Shown: positions 37,918 to 46,974 of the stretch, in pieces
How positions within the stretch are numbered: position 1 is the stretch's first letter
Layout: every line of letters begins with the position of its first letter
Assembly (NCBI GenBank): GCA_946480695.1
Contig: CAMLKG010000004.1
Span: 1 to 64,000 of the forward strand
Length of the DNA stretch: 64,000 nucleotides
Origin: an uncultured Cellvibrio sp.
GTDB lineage: Bacteria; Pseudomonadota; Gammaproteobacteria; Pseudomonadales; Cellvibrionaceae
Direction: 5' to 3'
Translations under genes and position numbers: made by a program
The notes under the pieces: generated by a model
The model's database searches: none
What the model was told of the DNA's origin: nothing
The model's input: the letters and a program-made list of their open reading frames with translations, nothing else

Positions 37918-38925
37918 ATGAAAGTGTTAGTGACAGGAACCGCCGGTTTTATCGGTTCCACCCTTGCAAAGCGTTTGTTAGCACGCGGTGATGAAGTCAT
38001 CGGTATAGATAACATCAATGATTACTACGATGTACAAATCAAAAAAGATCGCCTTTCCCACCTTACTTCCAATAGCGGATTTACGGATATTCGCTGCAAC
38101 CTGGAAGATAAGGCAGCGATTGATAAGGTATTTAAAACTCATAAACCGGACCGCGTAGTCAACCTGGCGGCACAAGCAGGGGTTCGTTATTCGCTGGTAA
38201 ACCCGCAAGCCTATATTGATGCCAACATCACCGGGTTTTTAAATATCCTGGAGGGTTGCCGTCATTTCGGGACTGAAAACCTGGTCTATGCATCCAGCAG
38301 CTCGGTCTACGGGCTGAATATGTCCATGCCTTTTTCTGTGCATAACAATGTGGACCACCCGGTCAGCCTTTATGCAACCAGTAAAAAGGCTAATGAATTA
38401 ATGGCGCACACCTATAGCCACCTGTTCAACATCCCCACCACTGGCCTGCGCTTTTTTACCGTATACGGCCCCTGGGGCCGGCCCGACATGGCGCTGTTTA
38501 TTTTCACCAGGAAAATCCTCGCCGGTGAGCCAATCGATGTATTCAATTACGGCCACCATCGCCGCGATTTCACTTACATCGACGACATAGTGGAGGGGGT
38601 AATACGCACTGTGGACCATGTGGCGCCACCCAATCCTGACTGGAACGGTAACAAACCGGACCCCGCCACATCAAAAGCCCCCTATCGCATTTACAACATC
38701 GGCTCGAATAACCCGGTGGAATTATTGCATTACATTGAAGTGCTGGAAGAATGCCTGGGCAAGAAAGCCATCAAGAATTTATTGCCAATGCAACCGGGTG
38801 ATGTGCCGGATACTTACGCCGATGTGGATGCCCTGATCGAAGACGTTGACTACAAACCCACGACCCCGATAGAAGTGGGCATCGAAAATTTTGTGAAATG
38901 GTACCGCGATTACTACAAGGTCTGA
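37918..38925 (+). CDS. NAD-dependent epimerase, UDP-glucuronate 4-epimerase-like
   Basis: 335 residues of the extended short-chain dehydrogenase family. [15 protein letters not shown] binds NAD; SSSSVYG and YATSKKANE supply the Ser and Tyr-x3-Lys of the catalytic site. [22 protein letters not shown] and [13 protein letters not shown] are characteristic of UDP-glucuronate 4-epimerases. It works after the dehydrogenase to invert the C4 position of the acidic sugar. The exact substrate depends on that enzyme. Confidence 0.88.
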   Translation: MKVLVTGTAGFIGSTLAKRLLARGDEVIGIDNINDYYDVQIKKDRLSHLTSNSGFTDIRCNLEDKAAIDKVFKTHKPDRVVNLAAQAGVRYSLVNPQAYIDANITGFLNILEGCRHFGTENLVYASSSSVYGLNMSMPFSVHNNVDHPVSLYATSKKANELMAHTYSHLFNIPTTGLRFFTVYGPWGRPDMALFIFTRKILAGEPIDVFNYGHHRRDFTYIDDIVEGVIRTVDHVAPPNPDWNGNKPDPATSKAPYRIYNIGSNNPVELLHYIEVLEECLGKKAIKNLLPMQPGDVPDTYADVDALIEDVDYKPTTPIEVGIENFVKWYRDYYKV

Positions 38926-38950
38926 TTTTTTGCAGCACAGCGATTAAATG

Positions 38951-38978
38951 ACGGCATCGCAAGATGCCGTTTTATTTT
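38951..38978 (+). terminator. Rho-independent terminator after the epimerase gene
   Basis: Stem ACGGCATC/GATGCCGT with a GCAA tetraloop, followed by TTTATTTT. It ends the dehydrogenase-epimerase transcript; the deacetylase gene starts 26 bp later. Confidence 0.87.
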
Positions 38979-39003
38979 GGCCTGACGATCCAGCGAGCAG
39001 CGA

Positions 39004-39894
39004 ATGAACAACACCATCACCCACGCCATGACGGTTGACGTTGAAGATTATTATCATGTCGCCGCGTTTGCCAATGTGATAAAACCGGAAGACTGGCCGC
39101 AATGGCCATCGCGGGTGGAAGCCAACACCGACAAACTGTTGCAGCTGTTCGATGATGCCAATATCAAAATCACGTTTTTTATCCTGGGATGGGTTGCCGA
39201 ACGTTACCCGCAGCTAGTAAAAAAAATTCATGCCCAAGGCCATGAAATCGCCTCCCACGGCTTCAGCCACCAATTGATTTACCAGCAAACCCCCGACGTG
39301 TTTCGCGAGGAAACCGTAAAATCCAAACAAATCCTGGAGGACTTGGCGCAAACACCGATAACCGGTTATCGCGCTGCCAGCTATTCCATTACCCGTAAAT
39401 CGCTTTGGGCGCTGGATACACTGGCCGAACTTGGATTTACCTGGGACTCCAGTATTTTCCCCACCCGCCATGACAATTACGGCATACCCGGCAGCCCGGA
39501 AGAACCCTACCGCATCATTACCAGTAGCGGCACCGCATTGGTGGAATTCCCGCTCACTACCGCCAAGGTATTCGGCCAATCCGTGCCTGCGGCAGGCGGC
39601 GGTTACTTTCGCCAATATCCCTATGCCCTGTCGCGCTGGCTATTTAACCGCGCCAGCAGCAACCAATCCAAACCGCAAATTTTCTACCTGCACCCCTGGG
39701 AAATAGACCCGGATCAACCTCGCATCCCCAATGCCAGTTGGTTCAGCAACTTCCGCCATTACACCAACCTCAAGCGTTGCCTGCCGCGCCTGGAAAATAT
39801 GATTCGCGACTTCCCCTTCGGCACCATGACCCAAAGCCTGGGCTCCACAGGGGTAGCCAGGGAATTGAACCTCAAGGAATTAGCAGGAAATTAA
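39004..39894 (+). CDS. Polysaccharide deacetylase of the exosortase-locus subfamily
   Basis: 296 residues. The opening MTVDVEDYYHVAAF with catalytic Asp/Glu, ITFFILGWVAERYP, and the metal motif HEIASHGFSHQ fit the NodB-type deacetylase variant tied to PEP-CTERM loci. GYRAASYSIT and the late FYLHPWEID complete the family pattern. It probably deacetylates N-acetyl sugars of the exopolysaccharide during export. It is the last exosortase-locus gene before the tRNA and the island. Confidence 0.92.
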   Translation: MNNTITHAMTVDVEDYYHVAAFANVIKPEDWPQWPSRVEANTDKLLQLFDDANIKITFFILGWVAERYPQLVKKIHAQGHEIASHGFSHQLIYQQTPDVFREETVKSKQILEDLAQTPITGYRAASYSITRKSLWALDTLAELGFTWDSSIFPTRHDNYGIPGSPEEPYRIITSSGTALVEFPLTTAKVFGQSVPAAGGGYFRQYPYALSRWLFNRASSNQSKPQIFYLHPWEIDPDQPRIPNASWFSNFRHYTNLKRCLPRLENMIRDFPFGTMTQSLGSTGVARELNLKELAGN

Positions 39895-41541
39895 TAAGCA
39901 CCGCTGGTGGACGAGCAGGGGCCAGATCAGTAAAATCGCGGGCCTTTCCCTGCACCTGTAGCTCAGTTGGATAGAGTAGCGGTTTCCGAAGCCGTTGGTC
40001 GCTGGTTCGAATCCAGTCAGGTGCGCCATCTTTAAATTACCCTTGGAAATATCGGCTAAAGCCTTGAAGGGTAAGGATAAATCCGGGGTTCTAAACCCTT
40101 CATTCCTCACGTAAGTCAAACGATCAATAAAGGCCAGTTTTAACACGGTTCTTTTATCCTCCAGTCGCTCGGAATCCCAGAGTTTCCAAGGGTTTCCGAG
40201 AAAATCAAAAGCGGTTCTAAGTGTTTCGTCAAAGCTTCGTGCCGGGCGGCCACATTGCGCGATTTTTTCTTCAATCACGATCTTTTGTTCCTCCAATTTT
40301 CGAATCCTGCTTTCATAAGTTTTGATGATGGAAAGCGTGTCTGTGTCTGCAATCCGATCAAGAAATTGCTCAATTTGTTTTTCGATTTTTGACAGGTCTG
40401 TTTTCAAGGTGCGAATCCGATCTGTCGTCATCGCCAGACGGTGATTCCATAAATCCTCAAACATTTTGCGTGCAACCGTAAACAGCCCTTGTGTGGGTTG
40501 CAGGGAGCGCAGGATATTTTCAAATTCGCCTTCTAACGTTTCGCGCTTGATTGACTTGCCATAACTTTTGCAGCCGCGCTTGTGGCAGAGATAGTAGGGG
40601 TAAGACCCATTGCGGCCCTTTGACCAGCAAGAGGTCAGTGGCGATCCGCAATCACCGCACAGCACCGCCCCGCGTAACGGGAAATCCATATTCACATCCT
40701 TTCGGACGGGGGCTTTGACCTTGCCATTGATTCGCTCTTCAATCGCCTTGAACGTCTGGAAACTGATAAGCGGCTGGTGGTGGCCTTGGCGAAGCGAAAC
40801 GTCCCAGTTGGGAGCCTCGACATAACCCGCATAGACCGGATTGGTCAAAATGTCGGTGACCTGCTGGGAACGGACATAACCATTGCTGCACTTGGGATAT
40901 TCAGGGTGTGATTCCAGAAAGCGTTTCACCTCCGCCTGTAGCTGGAACCGTCCCGATGCAAAACCCTCCAAGGCTTCTTGAATAATGGAGGCAAAGGGTT
41001 CATTGCGTACCAGCACATTGCCATGCCCTGATACGCGGGTATAACGATAACCAATCGGGGCTTGGAAAACCCAATAGCCATTCATCATGCGTGCCCGCAT
41101 CCGGTTCTTGGTTTGCTCACCGTTTTTCTGCCTCTGGTGTTGCGATACGCTGGCCAGCAGGTTTTCAACAAGGATTGAATCCGGGTCTTCACCAAATTCA
41201 ATCGACGGGGATTCCAATGTTCCGCCCGCGCTGTTAATGGCGGCTCTTAATTGGATATGCGCTTCAAGCCCCCGTGCCAGCCGGGAAATATCATCAATGA
41301 TGACAACATGCGGATTGCTGCGATTTCTGTGCAAATAGGCCAGCATGGTTTTCATGCCCGGCCTGTCAATCAGACTGCCGGACATATCATCCTGAAATAC
41401 TTCAACAACGCTATAGCCTTTGTACTTTGCGTACTCGCGGCATCGCGTTTCCTGTGAGCCTAAACCATCGCCGCGTGTCGTTTGCTTAATGCTGGACACA
41501 CGACAATAAATCACGGCCTTTTGCTCTGTTTTGCTGGTCAT
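39880..41541 (-). CDS. Large serine recombinase (island integrase) with a host-encoded tail
   Basis: 553 residues in the integrated state. The catalytic domain starts KAVIYCRVSS with nucleophile Ser16 and has IIDDISRLARG. A recombinase domain (about 165-260) and a zinc ribbon (GAVLCGDCGSPL, then LCHKRGC) follow, then a coiled coil (about 365-430). Element DNA encodes residues 1-504; Met505-Ala-His507 fall in the shared core. Residues 508-553 are the antisense of the tRNA (LTGFEPATNGFG is its signature) plus chromosomal sequence. In a circular element the frame would instead end with 27 residues encoded at the right end. It overlaps the upstream small gene by 4 bp. Confidence 0.92.
   Translation of the reverse strand: MTSKTEQKAVIYCRVSSIKQTTRGDGLGSQETRCREYAKYKGYSVVEVFQDDMSGSLIDRPGMKTMLAYLHRNRSNPHVVIIDDISRLARGLEAHIQLRAAINSAGGTLESPSIEFGEDPDSILVENLLASVSQHQRQKNGEQTKNRMRARMMNGYWVFQAPIGYRYTRVSGHGNVLVRNEPFASIIQEALEGFASGRFQLQAEVKRFLESHPEYPKCSNGYVRSQQVTDILTNPVYAGYVEAPNWDVSLRQGHHQPLISFQTFKAIEERINGKVKAPVRKDVNMDFPLRGAVLCGDCGSPLTSCWSKGRNGSYPYYLCHKRGCKSYGKSIKRETLEGEFENILRSLQPTQGLFTVARKMFEDLWNHRLAMTTDRIRTLKTDLSKIEKQIEQFLDRIADTDTLSIIKTYESRIRKLEEQKIVIEEKIAQCGRPARSFDETLRTAFDFLGNPWKLWDSERLEDKRTVLKLAFIDRLTYVRNEGFRTPDLSLPFKALADISKGNLKMAHLTGFEPATNGFGNRYSIQLSYRCRERPAILLIWPLLVHQRCLLISC
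39952..40028 (+). tRNA. tRNA-Arg (anticodon CCG)
   Basis: A complete 77-base cloverleaf. Acceptor GCACCTG pairs with CAGGTGC, the D-stem is GCTC/GAGT, the anticodon stem GCGGT/GCCGT has loop TTCCGAA giving anticodon CCG, and the T-arm is GCTGG-TTCGAAT-CCAGT. Discriminator G and an encoded CCA end it. Its last eight bases, GTGCGCCA, recur at the far end of the adjacent island, so the tRNA is the integration target and is left intact. The recombinase reading frame crosses the whole gene on the opposite strand. Confidence 0.96.
40021..40028 (+). repeat. Left attachment core (GTGCGCCA), within the tRNA 3' end
   Basis: Eight bases shared with the right end of the island. Short cores are expected for large serine recombinases. 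The recombinase frame reads through it as Met-Ala-His on the reverse strand. Confidence 0.72.
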
Positions 41542-41879
41542 GATGTGCCTTTCTTTCGTTTATCCAATGCGGCGCGATTAAATTCTTGCGCTGCATCATT
41601 TGTTGTTAGCAACCTTGAGTCTTCATCGCAATGGGGTTGGCTGTGTTGTGCCAATAAATATTGGACAGAATCCACCCCAAAACCCAGCTCGACAAAGGTG
41701 GTCATGATTGACCACAAGGTTTGCAGTAATTCCCGTGCCTGTTCGTCCGTTAAATCAAAACCTTCAAGGTCTTGGCGGTATTTTTCGATATCAAACAAAC
41801 ACACGGGAGACGAATTATTGTGTGTTGTCAGTTCGTTATTGGTTTGGCTTCCCTCCCTTAAAATTTTATCGTTGCTCAT
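41538..41879 (-). CDS. Small hypothetical protein upstream of the recombinase
   Basis: 113 residues from an ATG with a strong ribosome site (AAGGAGA). Mostly hydrophilic, with a helical acidic centre (FDIEKYRQDLEGFDLTDEQ) and a basic end (KRKKGTS). Its stop overlaps the recombinase start (ATGA-type), so the two are translated together. No family recognised; a recombination accessory or directionality protein is possible but unproven. Confidence 0.75.
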   Translation of the reverse strand: MSNDKILREGSQTNNELTTHNNSSPVCLFDIEKYRQDLEGFDLTDEQARELLQTLWSIMTTFVELGFGVDSVQYLLAQHSQPHCDEDSRLLTTNDAAQEFNRAALDKRKKGTS

Positions 41880-42065
41880 GGTCTTCTCCTTTTGAGGATG
41901 TTGTTTCGATGACATCGAAAAGTTGAAGTGGGCCGTGGGTATAGACATAATTTATTTTGCGATGCAATGAAAAATCCCTCACGAACATCATCGTGTTCAC
42001 GCGCACTGCATTTCAAAAAAACCTGTCACATACCACTGCGTTCAGTCCGTCATTCGAGAGTCCGG

Positions 42066-43751
42066 TTACCATGGACCCGGCACGATAAAATCTTTCCATT
42101 TCCTCCGTTTGTGTGGCGGTTTGTTGTTCGCCGGACGATAGCCTTTGATGAACGACCAGTTGCCGGATTCGTATTGCGGATAATGCGCGAATCCTGCCGG
42201 AACCCGTTCGGTGATAACGGCCCTGCGCTGCGCCCCTGATGGTGTCATGACCTGCACGGAATCCACCGGGGGATGATAGGGGTTGGGCATAAACGCCCCT
42301 GCCATATCCGGGTTGGTGAAATACCGCACCTTGTCGGCATGGATCGGCATGAGGTTTTTGCCGCTGATAAAAATCACCTGCTTGTCTTCCGGCATGTTCA
42401 GGACTTCATCCGGCGTCATAAGCAAGCGGGCTTGCTTGACCCGGTGAATGGCGGCTTGCGCCTGATAGCTGTAATTGATACCGGCAGCAAAGGGATCACC
42501 ACCTGAAAACAACTCGCTGATAATCTGCGCTTGCGCGACCTGCGCCCGCATCTGATCCAGTTCCTGGTCGTATTCCAGCGTTTGGCTGCCCAGCATGGCT
42601 GATACCATCCGGGCGGTATCCAGATCCCGCACCCCGAAGAATTGCCGCATCTGGGATGAGCCGATAAAGCCGGAGAGCGCATCGCGGCCATAGTTGCGGC
42701 TGATCTGGCCGATATCCTGCCAGATACTCCACACCCGAATACCCATGCCGCGCCCATAGGTGTAACCCCGGAGCAGGGATTCAAACCGCCCCAGCGTGGC
42801 GGCTTCATCCACCAGAAACAGCACACGCGGCGCGGACGGGTTGCGCTGCTTGTACAGCATGGCCGCACCGATAATCGCCCGCAGCATGGGGGCAAGCTGG
42901 TGGATATATTCCGCCGGGATCATCAAATAGACATTGCAATCCCGCTGGCATAACACCTCCAGCGAAAAGTCAGACCCGCTCAAACTGTCGCGGATGGTCG
43001 GGTCATTCAAAAACCCCAGATACTTGAACAGCTCCCCCATAATCGCACTGTATTCCTTGGGGACTTTTTTGCGTTTGTTCTGGATTTCTGTGGCGGTGCG
43101 CTGCACATCCATGGACGGCGAGGCCGCCATCCGGTCATGCAGGACAGACCATGCGTCCGGGTCCTCCACCGCGTTTACCATGTCATACAGGGCTGGCAAG
43201 GTGACTTTGCCGAAGGTTGCGGCATAATCCTGCGCCAAGGCTTCGCACCATTGCCGCGCCCTGATCTCGAAATACTCGGCATTGGAACTGCCGGACAGCG
43301 GGATCAGGTCATTGACCAGCAGGGTTAAATCCGCGTGAAAGGTCGGTGACTCCGGGCGGATCACATCCCACGGGTTCAGGCGATGTTGCGGTAAGCCATG
43401 CAGTCCAAATGGATTGATGCAATAGGCCGCCTTACCAAACCGCACTTGGTTGTGGACGGAGATTGCCGCCAATTCCCCGCGCGGGTCATTGACCAGCAAG
43501 CGCGGCGGCGCGATCCAGCCATAGTTTTCATGCTGGATACCGCACAGGCTATAGGCCAGCAAATCCCGCAGCTTGCCCGATCCCGCCCCGCCGATGGTAA
43601 TCATGGGCGCATCACCGTCCAGCATCAGCAGCTTGCCATCCATGTACCCCAGCACCGGGCCGGGGTTATCAAACAGGCCGCCTTCATACACCTCATGCCA
43701 TGTTGCCCAGTCCGCTGATCCGAACCGATAATCTTCATAGAAGTCTTTCAT
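42066..43751 (-). CDS. Type IV coupling protein (TraG/VirD4-like ATPase)
   Basis: 561 residues. A Walker A site (GGAGSGKLRDLL, near 55), VNDPRGEL, and a Walker B site FLVDEAATLGRFES, then WSIWQDIGQISRNYG, define the VirD4/TraG family that links relaxosomes to a secretion channel. It is shorter than VirD4 and starts straight at the ATPase part, with no N-terminal membrane helices; the 98-residue membrane protein encoded directly upstream may supply the anchor. The P-loop has GKL, and GK followed by a non-Ser/Thr residue is common in this family. Confidence 0.88.
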   Translation of the reverse strand: MKDFYEDYRFGSADWATWHEVYEGGLFDNPGPVLGYMDGKLLMLDGDAPMITIGGAGSGKLRDLLAYSLCGIQHENYGWIAPPRLLVNDPRGELAAISVHNQVRFGKAAYCINPFGLHGLPQHRLNPWDVIRPESPTFHADLTLLVNDLIPLSGSSNAEYFEIRARQWCEALAQDYAATFGKVTLPALYDMVNAVEDPDAWSVLHDRMAASPSMDVQRTATEIQNKRKKVPKEYSAIMGELFKYLGFLNDPTIRDSLSGSDFSLEVLCQRDCNVYLMIPAEYIHQLAPMLRAIIGAAMLYKQRNPSAPRVLFLVDEAATLGRFESLLRGYTYGRGMGIRVWSIWQDIGQISRNYGRDALSGFIGSSQMRQFFGVRDLDTARMVSAMLGSQTLEYDQELDQMRAQVAQAQIISELFSGGDPFAAGINYSYQAQAAIHRVKQARLLMTPDEVLNMPEDKQVIFISGKNLMPIHADKVRYFTNPDMAGAFMPNPYHPPVDSVQVMTPSGAQRRAVITERVPAGFAHYPQYESGNWSFIKGYRPANNKPPHKRRKWKDFIVPGPW

Positions 43752-43766
43752 GGTCGTCTCCTGCGC

Positions 43767-44063
43767 CTATGGCCGCTTGGGCAGACGGCGAGCGGCGAAG
43801 GCCGCGACCAGAAAGGTCACCGTGAAATTGAACACCAGACTGACAGAGGCAAAGGCGATATAGGCCGAAGACAGGCCAATCACCACAAACATGATGATGG
43901 ATGCTTCATGCCCCCACAGGGAAATCACATACTCCATCACAAAGGAATTGCTGCCCCACCGGAAAAAGATTGGGGTCAGGAGGACGGCGGCAATTACGCC
44001 AAGCGCATTGCCAAGGCCGTAGATAATGCTGGCCAGTCCACGGGATTGGGGTTGTTGATACAT
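43767..44063 (-). CDS. Small membrane protein paired with the coupling protein
   Basis: 98 residues with two or three hydrophobic helices (about 10-35, 55-90) and a basic C-terminal tail ARRLPKRP. A strong ribosome site (TTTGGAGG) precedes the ATG. Only 15 bp separate it from the coupling protein gene, whose product lacks the usual N-terminal membrane helices, so it may be a detached membrane anchor. That role is inferred from context. Confidence 0.72.
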   Translation of the reverse strand: MYQQPQSRGLASIIYGLGNALGVIAAVLLTPIFFRWGSNSFVMEYVISLWGHEASIIMFVVIGLSSAYIAFASVSLVFNFTVTFLVAAFAARRLPKRP

Positions 44064-44220
44064 GGGGAACCTCCAAAGGGTCGTTTCTTAAGGAGGTTCT
44101 TACTCTATAGCGATAACAGGATTTTTCAGCAAGTTCAGGAGGGTAATGTAAAGCAGTTTGATCCCACACCCGCCAAACGGCCTGCTACCATAGGGACAAA
44201 TCCATCATCTCTGACCCGGT

Positions 44221-44790
44221 ATGGCAAACCCCTACATCCACAATTCCACCCTCACTGAAACACAGGTGCAGGAGATTTTGCGCTGCTACGCGGGCTTTGT
44301 ATCGCCCAAGGATACCGCTGCGCAAACGGGCGTTTCCCGCCAGACCACCAGCAGCCTGTATTTGAAATTCAGTCATCGGCTGCATGAATTACGCAACTGG
44401 GCACGTTCCACGCAGGAAAAAGACAATCCCAACATCGACACATGGCTTGACCGGGCTGAAATCGCGGAAGCCTATGAACATTACCTCAACGGAGCCTCCA
44501 TCGAGGAATACCGCACCACCCGCGCCGGAAAGATGCTGGCCCCGGATCAATACGGCCCCTACCTTGTCGGGCAGGAATTAAAAGCAAGCTGGGGGAAAAT
44601 ATCGGAGAAGGCGTTTTTGTTTCACTATGCGTTGATTAAACGCACGGCGGAGTATCGGATTGACTGGATGTTTTTGTTTGGCACGGATGATATTTGTTCG
44701 TCCAATGTGGCGAAGTCGGCGGCCAATCAGGTGTATGGCAATCTTGAGAAAAGTTTGCGGGCGAGGCCGTCAGGGCAGCGCGGAAAATAA
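44221..44790 (+). CDS. Hypothetical protein with an N-terminal helix-turn-helix
   Basis: 189 residues. The first 55 residues (TETQVQEILRCYAGFVSPKDTA, then QTGVSRQTTSSLYLKFSHRL) read as a helix-turn-helix like those at the start of some transposases and regulators. The remainder is unrecognised and has no DDE catalytic pattern. It is transcribed away from the membrane/coupling protein genes, so it could be a regulator of that transcript. Function uncertain. Confidence 0.7.
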   Translation: MANPYIHNSTLTETQVQEILRCYAGFVSPKDTAAQTGVSRQTTSSLYLKFSHRLHELRNWARSTQEKDNPNIDTWLDRAEIAEAYEHYLNGASIEEYRTTRAGKMLAPDQYGPYLVGQELKASWGKISEKAFLFHYALIKRTAEYRIDWMFLFGTDDICSSNVAKSAANQVYGNLEKSLRARPSGQRGK

Positions 44791-44870
44791 ATAAGATTAA
44801 AAGCTTTGATGTTTTTATTTTGCGCAATATTCTTACGGGTTTTCAGGTTTTGTTTAGCAAAGGACGATAA

Positions 44871-45653
44871 ATGTCAGCTCCAACACAAACAACTATAAAA
44901 AGATTATTCGCCTTATCAGGAAATCGTTGTGCGTTTCCCAATTGCAGCAATCCAATTGTGGAAGATGATGGTGTTGTCACCGGGGAGATATGCCATATAC
45001 GCGCCGCAAGTAAACTTGGCCCTCGGTTTGATGAAAATCAATCAATGGATGATCGTCATTCTTTCAATAATCTTATTCTATTGTGTTCACGACACCATAA
45101 AATTATTGATACAAAGCAAAATGATTATTCACCGTTTGATTTAGAGTTAATGAAAAAGAACCATGAAAATCCAAACGGAACGCAAATCTCACCAGAGATC
45201 ACAAGAGTTGCCAAGCAGTTGCTGGATAACTATCTGTCGATCACTATACATTCAAATTCAGGCCAGATCGCAATTCAGAGTCCGGGGGCGATACAGGCCC
45301 ATAATTTGACGATAAAAACACAGAAACAAAAGGTAATGGTTGCGCCGCCGCCGGGCAGCATAGCAGGCAACCGCTCAATGATTTCGTATGTTCAATATTT
45401 GATTGGGCGGTATCAGGAATTTCAAAAATCCGATACAAATAAAACAGATAAGTTTAAATATATGGCTATACATCAGTCATTAAAAAAGAACTTTAAAGGG
45501 GATTGGAAGTTGCTTTCTGAAGCTCGCTTTAATGAGCTTTCCGCCTTTCTTCAAAGGAAAATAGACAACACGAAACTGGGAAGAATCAATAAATCAAGGT
45601 CAAATAGAAATTACCATTCTTTTGAAGATCATGACCCATCAAGTTCAACTTAG
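44871..45653 (+). CDS. HNH endonuclease-like protein
   Basis: 260 residues. The N-terminal 85 form an HNH fold: metal Cys pair in CAFPNC, GEICHIRAASKLGPR, then NNLILLCSRHHKIID. A middle stretch (SGQIAIQSPGAIQAHNLTIK) and a helical C-terminal domain follow, with no recognised family. AAGGA lies five bases before the ATG. HNH proteins with unknown C-terminal parts often belong to defence or competition systems; no partner gene on the same strand is adjacent. It converges with the immunity gene, overlapping it by 9 bp. More AT-rich than the coupling protein gene. Confidence 0.8.
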   Translation: MSAPTQTTIKRLFALSGNRCAFPNCSNPIVEDDGVVTGEICHIRAASKLGPRFDENQSMDDRHSFNNLILLCSRHHKIIDTKQNDYSPFDLELMKKNHENPNGTQISPEITRVAKQLLDNYLSITIHSNSGQIAIQSPGAIQAHNLTIKTQKQKVMVAPPPGSIAGNRSMISYVQYLIGRYQEFQKSDTNKTDKFKYMAIHQSLKKNFKGDWKLLSEARFNELSAFLQRKIDNTKLGRINKSRSNRNYHSFEDHDPSSST

Positions 45654-46256
45654 TTTGTGTTTTTTCGCGCCTTTTTCTTGAAGAAAAGAGGCGTCGCCTA
45701 AATTGGACGTGAATAAAATGCCCTGCAACGCCGTATTTTCAATAGCGTTTTTAATATCATGCTGGCAATGCAGCGACATAAAAATATCATATTCACATCG
45801 GAAGACTGACCAATCACTCACTTTGTCTTCATGGAAAGCCAAATTTTCCACATCGCCCCATTCATTCTTGCGGCTTAATTTTTTATCCAGCGCATCATTA
45901 TCTTCTGCTATGCGCATAGACGTGAAAACGTAGCCTGATTGATTAAGGTCATCAATAACAGGCAGGAATTCACCGTCATTTTTTATCAGGTCAGATAAAG
46001 CATCATATGCTTTTTGATTGAGGTATAGCCGCCCTTGAAATACACAAAGGTCTGGTCGTTCAAGGCCTTTGTCACTGTCAAACTGTTCTGCAAAACTCAC
46101 TCGCACAGGCTCTTTAAATATGCCTGCGTGACTGATCGGTGCGCCGTTAATATCAACCCGGTGGTCTATGTCACCGCCACACAATTGACGTACATGCGTT
46201 GCGTCCCAAAGCATGAGCATATATTTGCTGCTATCAAAGCACATCGTATAAAGCAT
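45645..46256 (-). CDS. Imm11/DUF1629-like immunity protein
   Basis: 203 residues from ATG 46256 with AGGAAA upstream. The late pattern YVFTSMRIAEDNDALDKKLS ... VFRCEYDIFMSLHCQHDIKNAIENTALQGILFTS matches the layout of the Imm11 (DUF1629) family, which protects against polymorphic toxins. Its ATG begins one base after the stop of the toxin-like gene, so the two are one unit. Family call is from pattern memory, hence moderate confidence. Confidence 0.68.
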   Translation of the reverse strand: MLYTMCFDSSKYMLMLWDATHVRQLCGGDIDHRVDINGAPISHAGIFKEPVRVSFAEQFDSDKGLERPDLCVFQGRLYLNQKAYDALSDLIKNDGEFLPVIDDLNQSGYVFTSMRIAEDNDALDKKLSRKNEWGDVENLAFHEDKVSDWSVFRCEYDIFMSLHCQHDIKNAIENTALQGILFTSNLGDASFLQEKGAKKHKLS

Positions 46257-46257
46257 T

Positions 46258-46842
46258 TTATTTTCCTGTCCCAGATATAACGCCGGGCGGAACATTTCCG
46301 CTTTGCAACATTGCGCGGATAAGCCGCAGCGCGTTTATCAATTGATCCGGTGTTTTAATGGTATGAGGCGCAATACGTCCATTAATCCACTTATAGTAAA
46401 GGTCTGTATGAATCCGCTTATGCGGGACGGCATTGCGAAGGTAATTGGGCATGAACTTACGATCTTCCCAATCGCGTGGAAGCCAACACCCATTATGGGG
46501 GTCGTCGATTCGCATCTTTAGCCACGCAATAATTCCACGCATAACAACAGATTGGCGATGCCCACCAGATATCATTGCATGAGCATCGCAACGCGAAGAT
46601 GGACGCGGATCGCCTGCCCGCGTCATATATCGCCCCAATCGGTTGGATTTATGCTGTTCAGATTCTAACTGTTCCGGGGTCATGTTTTTTGCGTTTACCC
46701 GGTAATTATCAAGACTATCAAATAACCCACCAATGGTGCGCAAGCGCATGAAGTCGGCAATGGATGGTTTATCTTTCTTGGCAAAATCGGCAATCAGCCA
46801 GTCAACTTTGGTTTGCGGGAATTTTATATCGGGGAACATCAT
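46258..46842 (-). CDS. AHH-like nuclease toxin, stand-alone
   Basis: 194 residues. The central part fits the AHH/HNH-type toxin fold: SRCDAHAMISGGH (His88, His95), an NGCWLP segment near 117-122 and HKRIHTDLYYKWI near 142-154. The AHH motif itself reads AHA. There is no signal peptide, secretion tag or repeat region, unlike a full polymorphic toxin, so delivery would need another system or it acts inside the cell. The immunity-like gene follows directly. Confidence 0.68.
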   Translation of the reverse strand: MMFPDIKFPQTKVDWLIADFAKKDKPSIADFMRLRTIGGLFDSLDNYRVNAKNMTPEQLESEQHKSNRLGRYMTRAGDPRPSSRCDAHAMISGGHRQSVVMRGIIAWLKMRIDDPHNGCWLPRDWEDRKFMPNYLRNAVPHKRIHTDLYYKWINGRIAPHTIKTPDQLINALRLIRAMLQSGNVPPGVISGTGK

Positions 46843-46974
46843 TTAGTCCTTAAGTGATGGATACGAAGGAATAATCCTGTGCCGGGAGCAGAGTCGTATC
46901 TTACCAGCCTGATTCTCTATCATTACCGCCGACAAGGCGGCATTACGTGCCAATCGCGGGGGCTGTGCGCCGCA

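Noticed and set aside
42066..43751. GKL in the coupling protein P-loop as a sign of inactivity
   Set aside because: VirD4/TraG proteins often have a non-Ser/Thr residue after GK, so this is not a clear loss.
44221..44790. A transposase gene
   Set aside because: Only a helix-turn-helix is recognisable; no DDE residues and no flanking inverted repeats.
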